Shown in pieces: positions 1-14,016 of a stretch of DNA of 64,000 bases. The translations under genes were made by a program, and so were the position numbers. Source of the DNA: Hemerocallis citrina (Eukaryota; Streptophyta; Magnoliopsida; Asparagales; Asphodelaceae); the NCBI GenBank assembly GCA_017893485.1, contig CM030366.1, positions 76,513,227 through 76,577,226 on the forward strand, given 5' to 3'. Below the pieces are notes generated by a model that made no database searches, had not been told where the DNA came from, and saw only the letters and a program-made list of their open reading frames with translations. Position 1 is the stretch's first letter. Each line of letters begins with the position of its first letter.

Positions 1-3000
1 ATACTGTTAATGAAGCTGATTGCCATCTTTGGCATGATTTTTTAACAAAAAATGGGTTCACTTCCAAACTAAGTATGCTGCTAGCATCCTCATTTTCTTT
101 TACTGTTAAAGAAGCAGATTTCATGCATCTGATTGTCATCTTGGCATGTTTTTTTGACCAAAATGGGTTCACTGTGAACTAGGATGCTATAGCTGTATGC
201 CAAAATCCTCCAGATATGTACAACAATTGGGTTTTAGATTTAGTTGGGCTAAAGAATTAGTAGAGCAACATATATGCTCAGATAATGGAAATTTTCATTT
301 TCAGATACTGTTAATGAAGCTGATTGCCATCTTTGGCATGATTTTTTAACAAAAAAATGGGTTCACTTCCAAACTAAGTATGCTGCTAGCATCCTCATTT
401 TCTTTTACTGTTAATGAAGCTTATTTCATGCATCTGATTGTCATCTTGGCATGTTTTTTTGACCAAAATGGGTTCACTGTGAACTGAGGATGCTATAGCT
501 GTATGCCAAAATCCTCCGGATATGTACAACAATTGGGTTTTAGATTTAGTTGGGCTAAAGAATCAGTAGAGCAACATATATGCTCAGATAATGAAAATTT
601 TCATTTTCAGATACTGTTAATGACGCTGATTGCCATCTTTGGCATGATTTTTTAACAAAAAATGTGTTCACTTCCAAACTAAGTATGCTGCTAGCATCCT
701 CATCTTCTTTTACTGTTAATGAAGCTTATTTCATGCATCTGATTGTCATCTTGGCATGTTTTTTTGACCAAAATGGGTTCACTGTGAACTAGGATGCTAT
801 AGCTGTATGCCAAAATCCTCCAGATATGTACAACAATTGGGTTTTAGATTTAGTTGGGCTAAAGAATTAGTAGAGCAACATATATGCTCAGATAATGGAA
901 ATTTTCATTTTCAGATACTGTTAATGTAGCTGATTGCCATCTTTGGCATGATTTTTTAACAAAAAATGGGTTCACTTCCAAACTAAGTATGCTGCTAGCA
1001 TCCTCATTTTCTTTTACTGTTAAAGAAGCAGATTTCATGCATCTGATTGTCATCTTGGCATGTTTTTTTGACCAAAATGGGTTCACTGTGAACTAGGATG
1101 CTATAGCTGTATGCCAAAATCCTCCAGATATGTACAACAATTGGGTTTTAGATTTAGTTGGGCTAAAGAATTAGTAGAGCAACATATATGCTCAGATAAT
1201 GGAAATTTTCATTTTCAGATACTGTTAATGAAGCTGATTGCCATCTTTGGCATGATTTTTTAACAAAAAAATGGGTTCACTTCCAAACTAAGTATGCTGC
1301 TAGCATCCTCATTTTCTTTTACTGTTAATGAAGCTTATTTCATGCATCTGATTGTCATCTTGGCATGTTTTTTTGACCAAAATGGGTTCACTGTGAACTG
1401 AGGATGCTATAGCTGTATGCCAAAATCCTCCGGATATGTACAACAATTGGGTTTTAGATTTAGTTGGGCTAAAGAATTAGTAGAGCAACATATATGCTCA
1501 GATAATGGAAATTTTCATTTCTAGATACTGTTAATGAAGCTAATTGCCATCTTTGGCATGGTTTTTTAACAAAAAATGGGTTCACTTCCAAACTAAGTAT
1601 GCTGCTAGCATCCTCATTTTCTTATACTGTTAATGAAGCTTATTTCATGCATCTGATTTTTATCTTGGCATGTTTTTTTGACCAAAATGGGTTCACTATG
1701 AACTTAGGATGCTATAGCTGTGTGCCAAAATCCTCCGGATATGTACAACAATTGGGTTTTAGATTTAGTTGGGCTAACGAATTAGTAGAGCAACATAAAT
1801 GCTCAGATAATGGAAATTTTCATTTTCAGATACTGTTAATGAAGCTGATGGCCATCTTTGGCATGATTTTTTAACAAAAAAATGGGTTCACTTCCAAACT
1901 AAGTATGCTGCTAGCATCCTCATTTTCTTTTACTGTTAATGAAGCTTATTTCATGCATCTGATTGTCATCTTGGCATGTTTTTTTGACCAAAATGGGTTC
2001 ACTGTGTGCTGAGGATGCTATAGCTATATGCCAAAATCCTCCGGATATGTACAACAATTGGGTTTTAGATTTAGTTGGGCTAAAGAATTAGTAGAGCAAC
2101 ATATATGCTCAGATAATGGAAATTTTCATTTTCAGATACTGTTAATGAAGCTGATTGCCATCTTTGGCATGATTTTTTAACAAAAAATGGGTTCACTTCC
2201 AAACTAAGTATGCTGCTAGCATCCTCATTTTCTTTTACTGTTAAAGAAGTAGATTTCATGCATCTGATTGTCATCTTGGCATGTTTTTTTGACCAAAATG
2301 GGTTCACTGTGAACTGAGGATGCTATAGCTGTATGCCAAAATTCTCCGGATATGTACAACAATTGGGTTTTAGATTTAGTTGGGCTAAAGAATTAGTAGA
2401 GCAACATATATGCTCAGATAATGGAAATTTTCATTTTTAGATACTGTTAATGAAGCTGATTGCCATCTTTGGCATGATTTTTTAACAAAAAATGGGTTCA
2501 CTTCCAAACTAAGTATGTTGCTAGTATCCTCATTTTCTTTTACTGTTAATGAAGCTTATTTCATGCATCTGATTGTCATATTGGCATGTTTTTTTGACCA
2601 AAATGGGTTCACTGTGAACTGAGGATGCTATAGCTGTATGCCAAAATCCTCCGGATATGAACAACAATTGGGTTTTAGATTTAGTTGGGCCAAAGAATTA
2701 GTAGAGCAACATATATGCTCAGATAATGGAAATTTTCATTTTCAGATACTGTTAAAGAACCAGATTGCCATCTTTGGCATGATTTTTTAACAAAAAATGG
2801 GTTCACTTCCAAACAAGTATGCTGCTAGCATCCTCATTTTCTTTTACTGTTAATGAAGCTTATTTCATGCATCTGATTGTCATCTTGGCATGTTTTTTTG
2901 TCCTAAATGGGTTCACTGTGAACTGAGGATGCTATAGCTGTATGCCAAAATCCTCCGGATATGTACAAATATTGGGTTTTAGATTTAGTTGGGCTAAAGA

Positions 3001-6000
3001 ATTAGTAGAGCAACATATATGCTCAGATAATGGATATTTTCATTTTTAGATACTGTTAAAGAACCTGATTGCCATATTTGGCATGATTTTTTAACAAAAA
3101 ATGGGTTCACTTCCAAACTAAGTATGCTGCTAGCATCCTCATTTTCTTTTACTGTTAATGAAGCTTATTTCATGCATCGGATTTTCATCTTGGCATGTTT
3201 TTTTGACCAAAATGGGTTCACTGTGAACTGAGGATGCTATAGCTGTATGCCAAAATCCTCCGGATATGTACAACAATTGGGTTTTAGATTTAGTTGGGCT
3301 AAAGAATTAGTAGAGCAACATATATGCTCAGATAATGGAAATTTTCATTTCTAGATACTGTTAATGAAGCTAATTGCCATCTTTGGCATCGTTTTTTAAC
3401 AAAAAATGGGTTCAGTTCCAAACTAAGTATGTTGCTAGCATCCTCATCTTCTTTTACTGTTAATGAAGCTTATTTCATGCATCTGATTGTCATCTTGGCA
3501 TGTTTTTTTGACCAAAATGGGGTCACTGTGAACTGAGGATGCTAGCTGTATGCCAAAATCCTCCGGATATGAACAACAATTGTGTTTTAGATTTAGTTGG
3601 GCTAAAGAATTAGTAGAGCAACATATATGCTCAGATAATGGATATTTTCATTTTCATATACTGTTAATGAAGCTGATTGCCATCTTTGGCATGATTTTTT
3701 AACAAAAAATGGGTTCACTTCCAAACAAGTATGCTGCTAGCATCCTCATTTTCTTTTACTGTTAATGAAGCTTATTTCATGCATCTGATTGTCATCTTGA
3801 CATGTTTTTTTGTCCAAAATGGGTTCACTGTGAACTGAGGATGCTATAGCTGTATGCCAAAATCCTCCGGATATGTACAACAATTGGGTTTTAGATTTAG
3901 TTGGGCTAAAGTATTAGTAGAGCAACATATATGCTCAGATAATGGAAATTTTCATTTTTAGATACTGTTAATGAAGCTGATTGCCAACTTTGGCATGATT
4001 TTTTAACAAAAAATGGGTTCACTTCCAAACTAAGTATGCTGCTAGCATCCTCATTTTCTTATACTGTTAATGAAGCTTATTTCATGCATCTGATTTTTAT
4101 CTTGGCATGTTTTTTTGACCAAAATGGGTTCACTATGAACTGAGGATGCTATAGCTGTGTGCCAAAATCCTCCGGATATGTACAACAATTGGGTTTTAGA
4201 TTTAGTTGGGCTAATGAATTAGTAGAGCAACATATATGCTTAGATAATGGAAATTTTCATTTTCAGATACTGTTAATGAAGCTGATTGCCATCTTTGGCA
4301 TGATTTTTTAACAAAAAAATGGGTTCACTTCCAAACTAAGTATGCTGCTAGCATCCTCATTTTCTTTTACTGTTAATGAAGCTTATTTCATGCATCTGAT
4401 TGTCATCTTGGCATGTTTTTTTGACCAAAATGGGTTCACTGTGTGCTGAGGATGCTATAGCTGTATGCCAAAATCCTCCGGATATGTACAACAATTGAGT
4501 TTTAGATTTAGTTGGGCTAAAGAATTAGTAGAGCAACATATATGCTCAGATAATGGAAATTTTCATTTTCAGATACTGTTAATGAAGCTGATTGCCATCT
4601 TTGGCATGATTTTTTAACAAAAAATGGGTTCACTTCCAAACTTAGTATGTTGCTAGCATCCTCATTTTCTTTTACTGTTAAAGAAGTAGATTTCATGCAT
4701 CTGATTGTCATCTTGGCATGTTTTTTTGATCAAAATGGGTTCACTGTGAACTGAGGATGCTATAGCTGTATGCCAAAATTCTCCGGATATGTACAACAAT
4801 TGGGTTTTAGATTTAGTTGGGCTAAAGAATTAGTAGAGCAACATATATGCTCAGATAATGGATATTTTCATTTTTAGATACTGTTAAAGAACCTGATTGC
4901 CATCTTTGGCATGATTTTTTAACAAAAAATGGGTTCACTTCCAAACTAAGTTTGCTGCTAGCATCCTCATTTTCTTTTACTGTTAAAGAAGCAGATTTCA
5001 TGCATGTGATTGTCATCTTGGCATATTTTTTTGACCAAAATGGGTTCACTGTGAACTGAGGATGCTATAGCTGTATGCCAAAATCCTCCGGATATGTACA
5101 ACAATTGGGTTTTAGATTTAGTTGGGCTAAAGAATTAGTAGAGCAACATATATGCTCAGATAATGGAAATTTTCATTTCTAGATACTGTAAATGACGCTG
5201 ATTGCCATCTTTGGCATGATTTTTTAACAAAAAATGTGTTCACTTCCAAACAAAGTATGCTGCTAGCATCCTCATTTTCTTTTACTGTTAATGAAGCTTA
5301 TTTCATGCATCTGATTGTCATCTTGGCATGTTTTTTTGACCAAAATGGGTTCACTGTGAACTGAGGATGCTATAGCTGTATGCCAAAATCCTCCGGATAT
5401 GTACAACAATTGGGTTTTAGATTTAGTTGGGCTAAAGAATTAGTAGAGCAACATATATGCTCAGATAATGGATATTTTCATTTTCAGATACTGTTAAAGA
5501 ACCTGATTGCCATCTTTGGCATGATTTTTTAACAAAAAATGTGTTCACTTCCAAACTAAGTATGCTGCTAGTATCCTCATTTTCGTTTACTGTTAATGAA
5601 GCTTATTTCATGCATTTGATTGTCATCTTGGCATGTTTTTTTAACCAAAATGGGTTCACTGTGAACTGAGGATGCTATAGCTGTATGCCAAAATCCTCCG
5701 GATATGTACAACAATTGGGTTTTAGATTTAGTTGGGCTAAGGAATTAGTAGAGCAACATATATGCTCAGATAATGGAAATTTTCATTTTCAGATACTGTT
5801 AATGAAGCTGATTGCCATCTTTGGCATGATTTTTTAACAAAAAATGGGTTCACTTCCAAACTAAGTTTGCTGCTAGCATCCTCATTTTCTTTTACTGTTA
5901 AAGAAGCAGATTTCATGCATGTGATTGTCATCTTGGCTTGTTTTTTTGATCAAAATGGGTTCACTGTGAACTGAGGATGCTATAGCTGTATGCCAAAATC

Positions 6001-7008
6001 CTCCGGATATGTACAACAATTGGGTTTTAGATTTAGTTGGGCTAAAGAATTAGTAGAGCAACATATATGCTCAGATAATGGAAATTTTCATTTTCAGATA
6101 CTGTTAATGAAGCTGATTGCCATCTTTGGCATGATTTTTTAACAAAAAATGGGTTCACTTCCAAACTAAGTATGCTGCTAGCATCCTCATCTTCTTTTAC
6201 TGTTAATGAAGCTTATTTCATGCATCTGATTGTCATCTTGGCATGTTTTTTGACCAAAATGGGTTCACTGTGAACTGAGGATGCTAGCTGTATGCCAAAA
6301 TCCTCCGGATATGTACAACAATTGGGTTTTAGATTTAGTTGGGCTAAAGAATTAGTAGAGCAACATATATGCTCAGATAATGGATATTTTCATTTTCAGA
6401 TACTGTTAATGAAGCTGATTGCCATCTTTGGCATGATTTTTTAACAAAAAATGGGTTCACTTCCAAACTAAGTATGGTGCTAGTATCCTCATTTTCTTTT
6501 ACTGTTAATGAAGCTTATTTCATGCATCTGATTGTCATATTGGCATGTTTTTTTGACCAAAATGGGTTCACTGTGAACTGAGGATGCTATAGCTGTATGC
6601 CAAAATCCTCCGGATATGAACAACAATTGGGTTTTAGATTTAGTTGGGCTAAAGAATTAGAAGAGCAACATATATGCTCAGATAATGGAAATTTTCATTT
6701 TCAGATACTGTTAATGAAGCTGATTGCCATCTTTGGCATGATTTTTTAACAAAAAATGGGTTCACTTCCAAACTAAGTATGCTGCTAGCATCCTCATCTT
6801 CTTTTACTGTTAATGAAGCTTATTTCATGCATCTGATTGTCATCTTGGCATGTTTTTTTGACCAAAATGGGTTCACTGTGAACTAGGATGCTATAGCTGT
6901 ATGCCAAAATCCTCCAGATATGTACAACAATTGGGTTTTAGATTTAGTTGGGCTAAAGAATTAGTAGAGCAACATATATGCTCAGATAATGGAAATTTTC
7001 ATTTTCAG
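1..7008. repeat. Satellite HOR copy 1 (23 monomers, 7,008 bp)
   Basis: Monomer 24 starts at 7009 and repeats the variant pattern of monomer 1. Individually marked monomers reappear exactly 7,008 bp later, for example the variants at 1599 and 8607, 2080 and 9088, 4517 and 11525, and 5737 and 12745. Monomers inside the unit differ from each other at many sites, but copies 1 and 2 differ at only a handful of bases, for example 2733-2735 against 9741-9743 and one base near 5938/12946. Confidence 0.93.
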
Positions 7009-10000
7009 ATACTGTTAATGAAGCTGATTGCCATCTTTGGCATGATTTTTTAACAAAAAATGGGTTCACTTCCAAACTAAGTATGCTGCTAGCATCCTCA
7101 TTTTCTTTTACTGTTAAAGAAGCAGATTTCATGCATCTGATTGTCATCTTGGCATGTTTTTTTGACCAAAATGGGTTCACTGTGAACTAGGATGCTATAG
7201 CTGTATGCCAAAATCCTCCAGATATGTACAACAATTGGGTTTTAGATTTAGTTGGGCTAAAGAATTAGTAGAGCAACATATATGCTCAGATAATGGAAAT
7301 TTTCATTTTCAGATACTGTTAATGAAGCTGATTGCCATCTTTGGCATGATTTTTTAACAAAAAAATGGGTTCACTTCCAAACTAAGTATGCTGCTAGCAT
7401 CCTCATTTTCTTTTACTGTTAATGAAGCTTATTTCATGCATCTGATTGTCATCTTGGCATGTTTTTTTGACCAAAATGGGTTCACTGTGAACTGAGGATG
7501 CTATAGCTGTATGCCAAAATCCTCCGGATATGTACAACAATTGGGTTTTAGATTTAGTTGGGCTAAAGAATCAGTAGAGCAACATATATGCTCAGATAAT
7601 GAAAATTTTCATTTTCAGATACTGTTAATGACGCTGATTGCCATCTTTGGCATGATTTTTTAACAAAAAATGTGTTCACTTCCAAACTAAGTATGCTGCT
7701 AGCATCCTCATCTTCTTTTACTGTTAATGAAGCTTATTTCATGCATCTGATTGTCATCTTGGCATGTTTTTTTGACCAAAATGGGTTCACTGTGAACTAG
7801 GATGCTATAGCTGTATGCCAAAATCCTCCAGATATGTACAACAATTGGGTTTTAGATTTAGTTGGGCTAAAGAATTAGTAGAGCAACATATATGCTCAGA
7901 TAATGGAAATTTTCATTTTCAGATACTGTTAATGTAGCTGATTGCCATCTTTGGCATGATTTTTTAACAAAAAATGGGTTCACTTCCAAACTAAGTATGC
8001 TGCTAGCATCCTCATTTTCTTTTACTGTTAAAGAAGCAGATTTCATGCATCTGATTGTCATCTTGGCATGTTTTTTTGACCAAAATGGGTTCACTGTGAA
8101 CTAGGATGCTATAGCTGTATGCCAAAATCCTCCAGATATGTACAACAATTGGGTTTTAGATTTAGTTGGGCTAAAGAATTAGTAGAGCAACATATATGCT
8201 CAGATAATGGAAATTTTCATTTTCAGATACTGTTAATGAAGCTGATTGCCATCTTTGGCATGATTTTTTAACAAAAAAATGGGTTCACTTCCAAACTAAG
8301 TATGCTGCTAGCATCCTCATTTTCTTTTACTGTTAATGAAGCTTATTTCATGCATCTGATTGTCATCTTGGCATGTTTTTTTGACCAAAATGGGTTCACT
8401 GTGAACTGAGGATGCTATAGCTGTATGCCAAAATCCTCCGGATATGTACAACAATTGGGTTTTAGATTTAGTTGGGCTAAAGAATTAGTAGAGCAACATA
8501 TATGCTCAGATAATGGAAATTTTCATTTCTAGATACTGTTAATGAAGCTAATTGCCATCTTTGGCATGGTTTTTTAACAAAAAATGGGTTCACTTCCAAA
8601 CTAAGTATGCTGCTAGCATCCTCATTTTCTTATACTGTTAATGAAGCTTATTTCATGCATCTGATTTTTATCTTGGCATGTTTTTTTGACCAAAATGGGT
8701 TCACTATGAACTTAGGATGCTATAGCTGTGTGCCAAAATCCTCCGGATATGTACAACAATTGGGTTTTAGATTTAGTTGGGCTAACGAATTAGTAGAGCA
8801 ACATAAATGCTCAGATAATGGAAATTTTCATTTTCAGATACTGTTAATGAAGCTGATGGCCATCTTTGGCATGATTTTTTAACAAAAAAATGGGTTCACT
8901 TCCAAACTAAGTATGCTGCTAGCATCCTCATTTTCTTTTACTGTTAATGAAGCTTATTTCATGCATCTGATTGTCATCTTGGCATGTTTTTTTGACCAAA
9001 ATGGGTTCACTGTGTGCTGAGGATGCTATAGCTATATGCCAAAATCCTCCGGATATGTACAACAATTGGGTTTTAGATTTAGTTGGGCTAAAGAATTAGT
9101 AGAGCAACATATATGCTCAGATAATGGAAATTTTCATTTTCAGATACTGTTAATGAAGCTGATTGCCATCTTTGGCATGATTTTTTAACAAAAAATGGGT
9201 TCACTTCCAAACTAAGTATGCTGCTAGCATCCTCATTTTCTTTTACTGTTAAAGAAGTAGATTTCATGCATCTGATTGTCATCTTGGCATGTTTTTTTGA
9301 CCAAAATGGGTTCACTGTGAACTGAGGATGCTATAGCTGTATGCCAAAATTCTCCGGATATGTACAACAATTGGGTTTTAGATTTAGTTGGGCTAAAGAA
9401 TTAGTAGAGCAACATATATGCTCAGATAATGGAAATTTTCATTTTTAGATACTGTTAATGAAGCTGATTGCCATCTTTGGCATGATTTTTTAACAAAAAA
9501 TGGGTTCACTTCCAAACTAAGTATGTTGCTAGTATCCTCATTTTCTTTTACTGTTAATGAAGCTTATTTCATGCATCTGATTGTCATATTGGCATGTTTT
9601 TTTGACCAAAATGGGTTCACTGTGAACTGAGGATGCTATAGCTGTATGCCAAAATCCTCCGGATATGAACAACAATTGGGTTTTAGATTTAGTTGGGCCA
9701 AAGAATTAGTAGAGCAACATATATGCTCAGATAATGGAGATTTTCATTTTCAGATACTGTTAAAGAACCAGATTGCCATCTTTGGCATGATTTTTTAACA
9801 AAAAATGGGTTCACTTCCAAACAAGTATGCTGCTAGCATCCTCATTTTCTTTTACTGTTAATGAAGCTTATTTCATGCATCTGATTGTCATCTTGGCATG
9901 TTTTTTTGTCCTAAATGGGTTCACTGTGAACTGAGGATGCTATAGCTGTATGCCAAAATCCTCCGGATATGTACAAATATTGGGTTTTAGATTTAGTTGG

Positions 10001-13000
10001 GCTAAAGAATTAGTAGAGCAACATATATGCTCAGATAATGGATATTTTCATTTTTAGATACTGTTAAAGAACCTGATTGCCATATTTGGCATGATTTTTT
10101 AACAAAAAATGGGTTCACTTCCAAACTAAGTATGCTGCTAGCATCCTCATTTTCTTTTACTGTTAATGAAGCTTATTTCATGCATCGGATTTTCATCTTG
10201 GCATGTTTTTTTGACCAAAATGGGTTCACTGTGAACTGAGGATGCTATAGCTGTATGCCAAAATCCTCCGGATATGTACAACAATTGGGTTTTAGATTTA
10301 GTTGGGCTAAAGAATTAGTAGAGCAACATATATGCTCAGATAATGGAAATTTTCATTTCTAGATACTGTTAATGAAGCTAATTGCCATCTTTGGCATCGT
10401 TTTTTAACAAAAAATGGGTTCAGTTCCAAACTAAGTATGTTGCTAGCATCCTCATCTTCTTTTACTGTTAATGAAGCTTATTTCATGCATCTGATTGTCA
10501 TCTTGGCATGTTTTTTTGACCAAAATGGGGTCACTGTGAACTGAGGATGCTAGCTGTATGCCAAAATCCTCCGGATATGAACAACAATTGTGTTTTAGAT
10601 TTAGTTGGGCTAAAGAATTAGTAGAGCAACATATATGCTCAGATAATGGATATTTTCATTTTCATATACTGTTAATGAAGCTGATTGCCATCTTTGGCAT
10701 GATTTTTTAACAAAAAATGGGTTCACTTCCAAACAAGTATGCTGCTAGCATCCTCATTTTCTTTTACTGTTAATGAAGCTTATTTCATGCATCTGATTGT
10801 CATCTTGACATGTTTTTTTGTCCAAAATGGGTTCACTGTGAACTGAGGATGCTATAGCTGTATGCCAAAATCCTCCGGATATGTACAACAATTGGGTTTT
10901 AGATTTAGTTGGGCTAAAGTATTAGTAGAGCAACATATATGCTCAGATAATGGAAATTTTCATTTTTAGATACTGTTAATGAAGCTGATTGCCAACTTTG
11001 GCATGATTTTTTAACAAAAAATGGGTTCACTTCCAAACTAAGTATGCTGCTAGCATCCTCATTTTCTTATACTGTTAATGAAGCTTATTTCATGCATCTG
11101 ATTTTTATCTTGGCATGTTTTTTTGACCAAAATGGGTTCACTATGAACTGAGGATGCTATAGCTGTGTGCCAAAATCCTCCGGATATGTACAACAATTGG
11201 GTTTTAGATTTAGTTGGGCTAATGAATTAGTAGAGCAACATATATGCTTAGATAATGGAAATTTTCATTTTCAGATACTGTTAATGAAGCTGATTGCCAT
11301 CTTTGGCATGATTTTTTAACAAAAAAATGGGTTCACTTCCAAACTAAGTATGCTGCTAGCATCCTCATTTTCTTTTACTGTTAATGAAGCTTATTTCATG
11401 CATCTGATTGTCATCTTGGCATGTTTTTTTGACCAAAATGGGTTCACTGTGTGCTGAGGATGCTATAGCTGTATGCCAAAATCCTCCGGATATGTACAAC
11501 AATTGAGTTTTAGATTTAGTTGGGCTAAAGAATTAGTAGAGCAACATATATGCTCAGATAATGGAAATTTTCATTTTCAGATACTGTTAATGAAGCTGAT
11601 TGCCATCTTTGGCATGATTTTTTAACAAAAAATGGGTTCACTTCCAAACTTAGTATGTTGCTAGCATCCTCATTTTCTTTTACTGTTAAAGAAGTAGATT
11701 TCATGCATCTGATTGTCATCTTGGCATGTTTTTTTGATCAAAATGGGTTCACTGTGAACTGAGGATGCTATAGCTGTATGCCAAAATTCTCCGGATATGT
11801 ACAACAATTGGGTTTTAGATTTAGTTGGGCTAAAGAATTAGTAGAGCAACATATATGCTCAGATAATGGATATTTTCATTTTTAGATACTGTTAAAGAAC
11901 CTGATTGCCATCTTTGGCATGATTTTTTAACAAAAAATGGGTTCACTTCCAAACTAAGTTTGCTGCTAGCATCCTCATTTTCTTTTACTGTTAAAGAAGC
12001 AGATTTCATGCATGTGATTGTCATCTTGGCATATTTTTTTGACCAAAATGGGTTCACTGTGAACTGAGGATGCTATAGCTGTATGCCAAAATCCTCCGGA
12101 TATGTACAACAATTGGGTTTTAGATTTAGTTGGGCTAAAGAATTAGTAGAGCAACATATATGCTCAGATAATGGAAATTTTCATTTCTAGATACTGTAAA
12201 TGACGCTGATTGCCATCTTTGGCATGATTTTTTAACAAAAAATGTGTTCACTTCCAAACAAAGTATGCTGCTAGCATCCTCATTTTCTTTTACTGTTAAT
12301 GAAGCTTATTTCATGCATCTGATTGTCATCTTGGCATGTTTTTTTGACCAAAATGGGTTCACTGTGAACTGAGGATGCTATAGCTGTATGCCAAAATCCT
12401 CCGGATATGTACAACAATTGGGTTTTAGATTTAGTTGGGCTAAAGAATTAGTAGAGCAACATATATGCTCAGATAATGGATATTTTCATTTTCAGATACT
12501 GTTAAAGAACCTGATTGCCATCTTTGGCATGATTTTTTAACAAAAAATGTGTTCACTTCCAAACTAAGTATGCTGCTAGTATCCTCATTTTCGTTTACTG
12601 TTAATGAAGCTTATTTCATGCATTTGATTGTCATCTTGGCATGTTTTTTTAACCAAAATGGGTTCACTGTGAACTGAGGATGCTATAGCTGTATGCCAAA
12701 ATCCTCCGGATATGTACAACAATTGGGTTTTAGATTTAGTTGGGCTAAGGAATTAGTAGAGCAACATATATGCTCAGATAATGGAAATTTTCATTTTCAG
12801 ATACTGTTAATGAAGCTGATTGCCATCTTTGGCATGATTTTTTAACAAAAAATGGGTTCACTTCCAAACTAAGTTTGCTGCTAGCATCCTCATTTTCTTT
12901 TACTGTTAAAGAAGCAGATTTCATGCATGTGATTGTCATCTTGGCATGTTTTTTTGATCAAAATGGGTTCACTGTGAACTGAGGATGCTATAGCTGTATG

Positions 13001-13640
13001 CCAAAATCCTCCGGATATGTACAACAATTGGGTTTTAGATTTAGTTGGGCTAAAGAATTAGTAGAGCAACATATATGCTCAGATAATGGAAATTTTCATT
13101 TTCAGATACTGTTAATGAAGCTGATTGCCATCTTTGGCATGATTTTTTAACAAAAAATGGGTTCACTTCCAAACTAAGTATGCTGCTAGCATCCTCATCT
13201 TCTTTTACTGTTAATGAAGCTTATTTCATGCATCTGATTGTCATCTTGGCATGTTTTTTGACCAAAATGGGTTCACTGTGAACTGAGGATGCTAGCTGTA
13301 TGCCAAAATCCTCCGGATATGTACAACAATTGGGTTTTAGATTTAGTTGGGCTAAAGAATTAGTAGAGCAACATATATGCTCAGATAATGGATATTTTCA
13401 TTTTCAGATACTGTTAATGAAGCTGATTGCCATCTTTGGCATGATTTTTTAACAAAAAATGGGTTCACTTCCAAACTAAGTATGGTGCTAGTATCCTCAT
13501 TTTCTTTTACTGTTAATGAAGCTTATTTCATGCATCTGATTGTCATATTGGCATGTTTTTTTGACCAAAATGGGTTCACTGTGAACTGAGGATGCTATAG
13601 CTGTATGCCAAAATCCTCCGGATATGAACAACAATTGGGT
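7009..13640. repeat. Satellite HOR copy 2 (near-complete)
   Basis: Follows copy 1 base for base until about 13,640. There it switches to variants typical of monomer positions 10-12 of the unit (GGGCCAAAG, GTTAAAGAACC, GCATCGGATTTTC) before resuming at position 6 near 14,017. The segment 13,640-14,016 is therefore a recombination mosaic between copies 2 and 3. Confidence 0.85.
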
Positions 13641-14016
13641 TTTATATTTAGTTGGGCCAAAGAATTAGTAGGGCAACATATATGCTCAGATAATGGATAT
13701 TTTCATTTTCAGATACTGTTAAAGAACCTGATTGCCATCTTTGGCATGATTTTTTAACAAAAAATGGGTTCACTTCCAAACAAGTATGCTGCTAGCATCC
13801 TCATTTTCTTTTACTGTTAATGAAGCTTATTTCATGCATCGGATTTTCATCTTGGCATGTTTTTTTGACCAAAATGGGTTCACTGTGAACTGAGGATGCT
13901 ATAGCTGTATGCCAAAATCCTCTGGATATGTACAACAATTGGGTTTTAGATTTAGTTGGGCTAAAGAATTAGTAGAGCAACATATATGCTCAGATAATGG
14001 AAATTTTCATTTCTAG

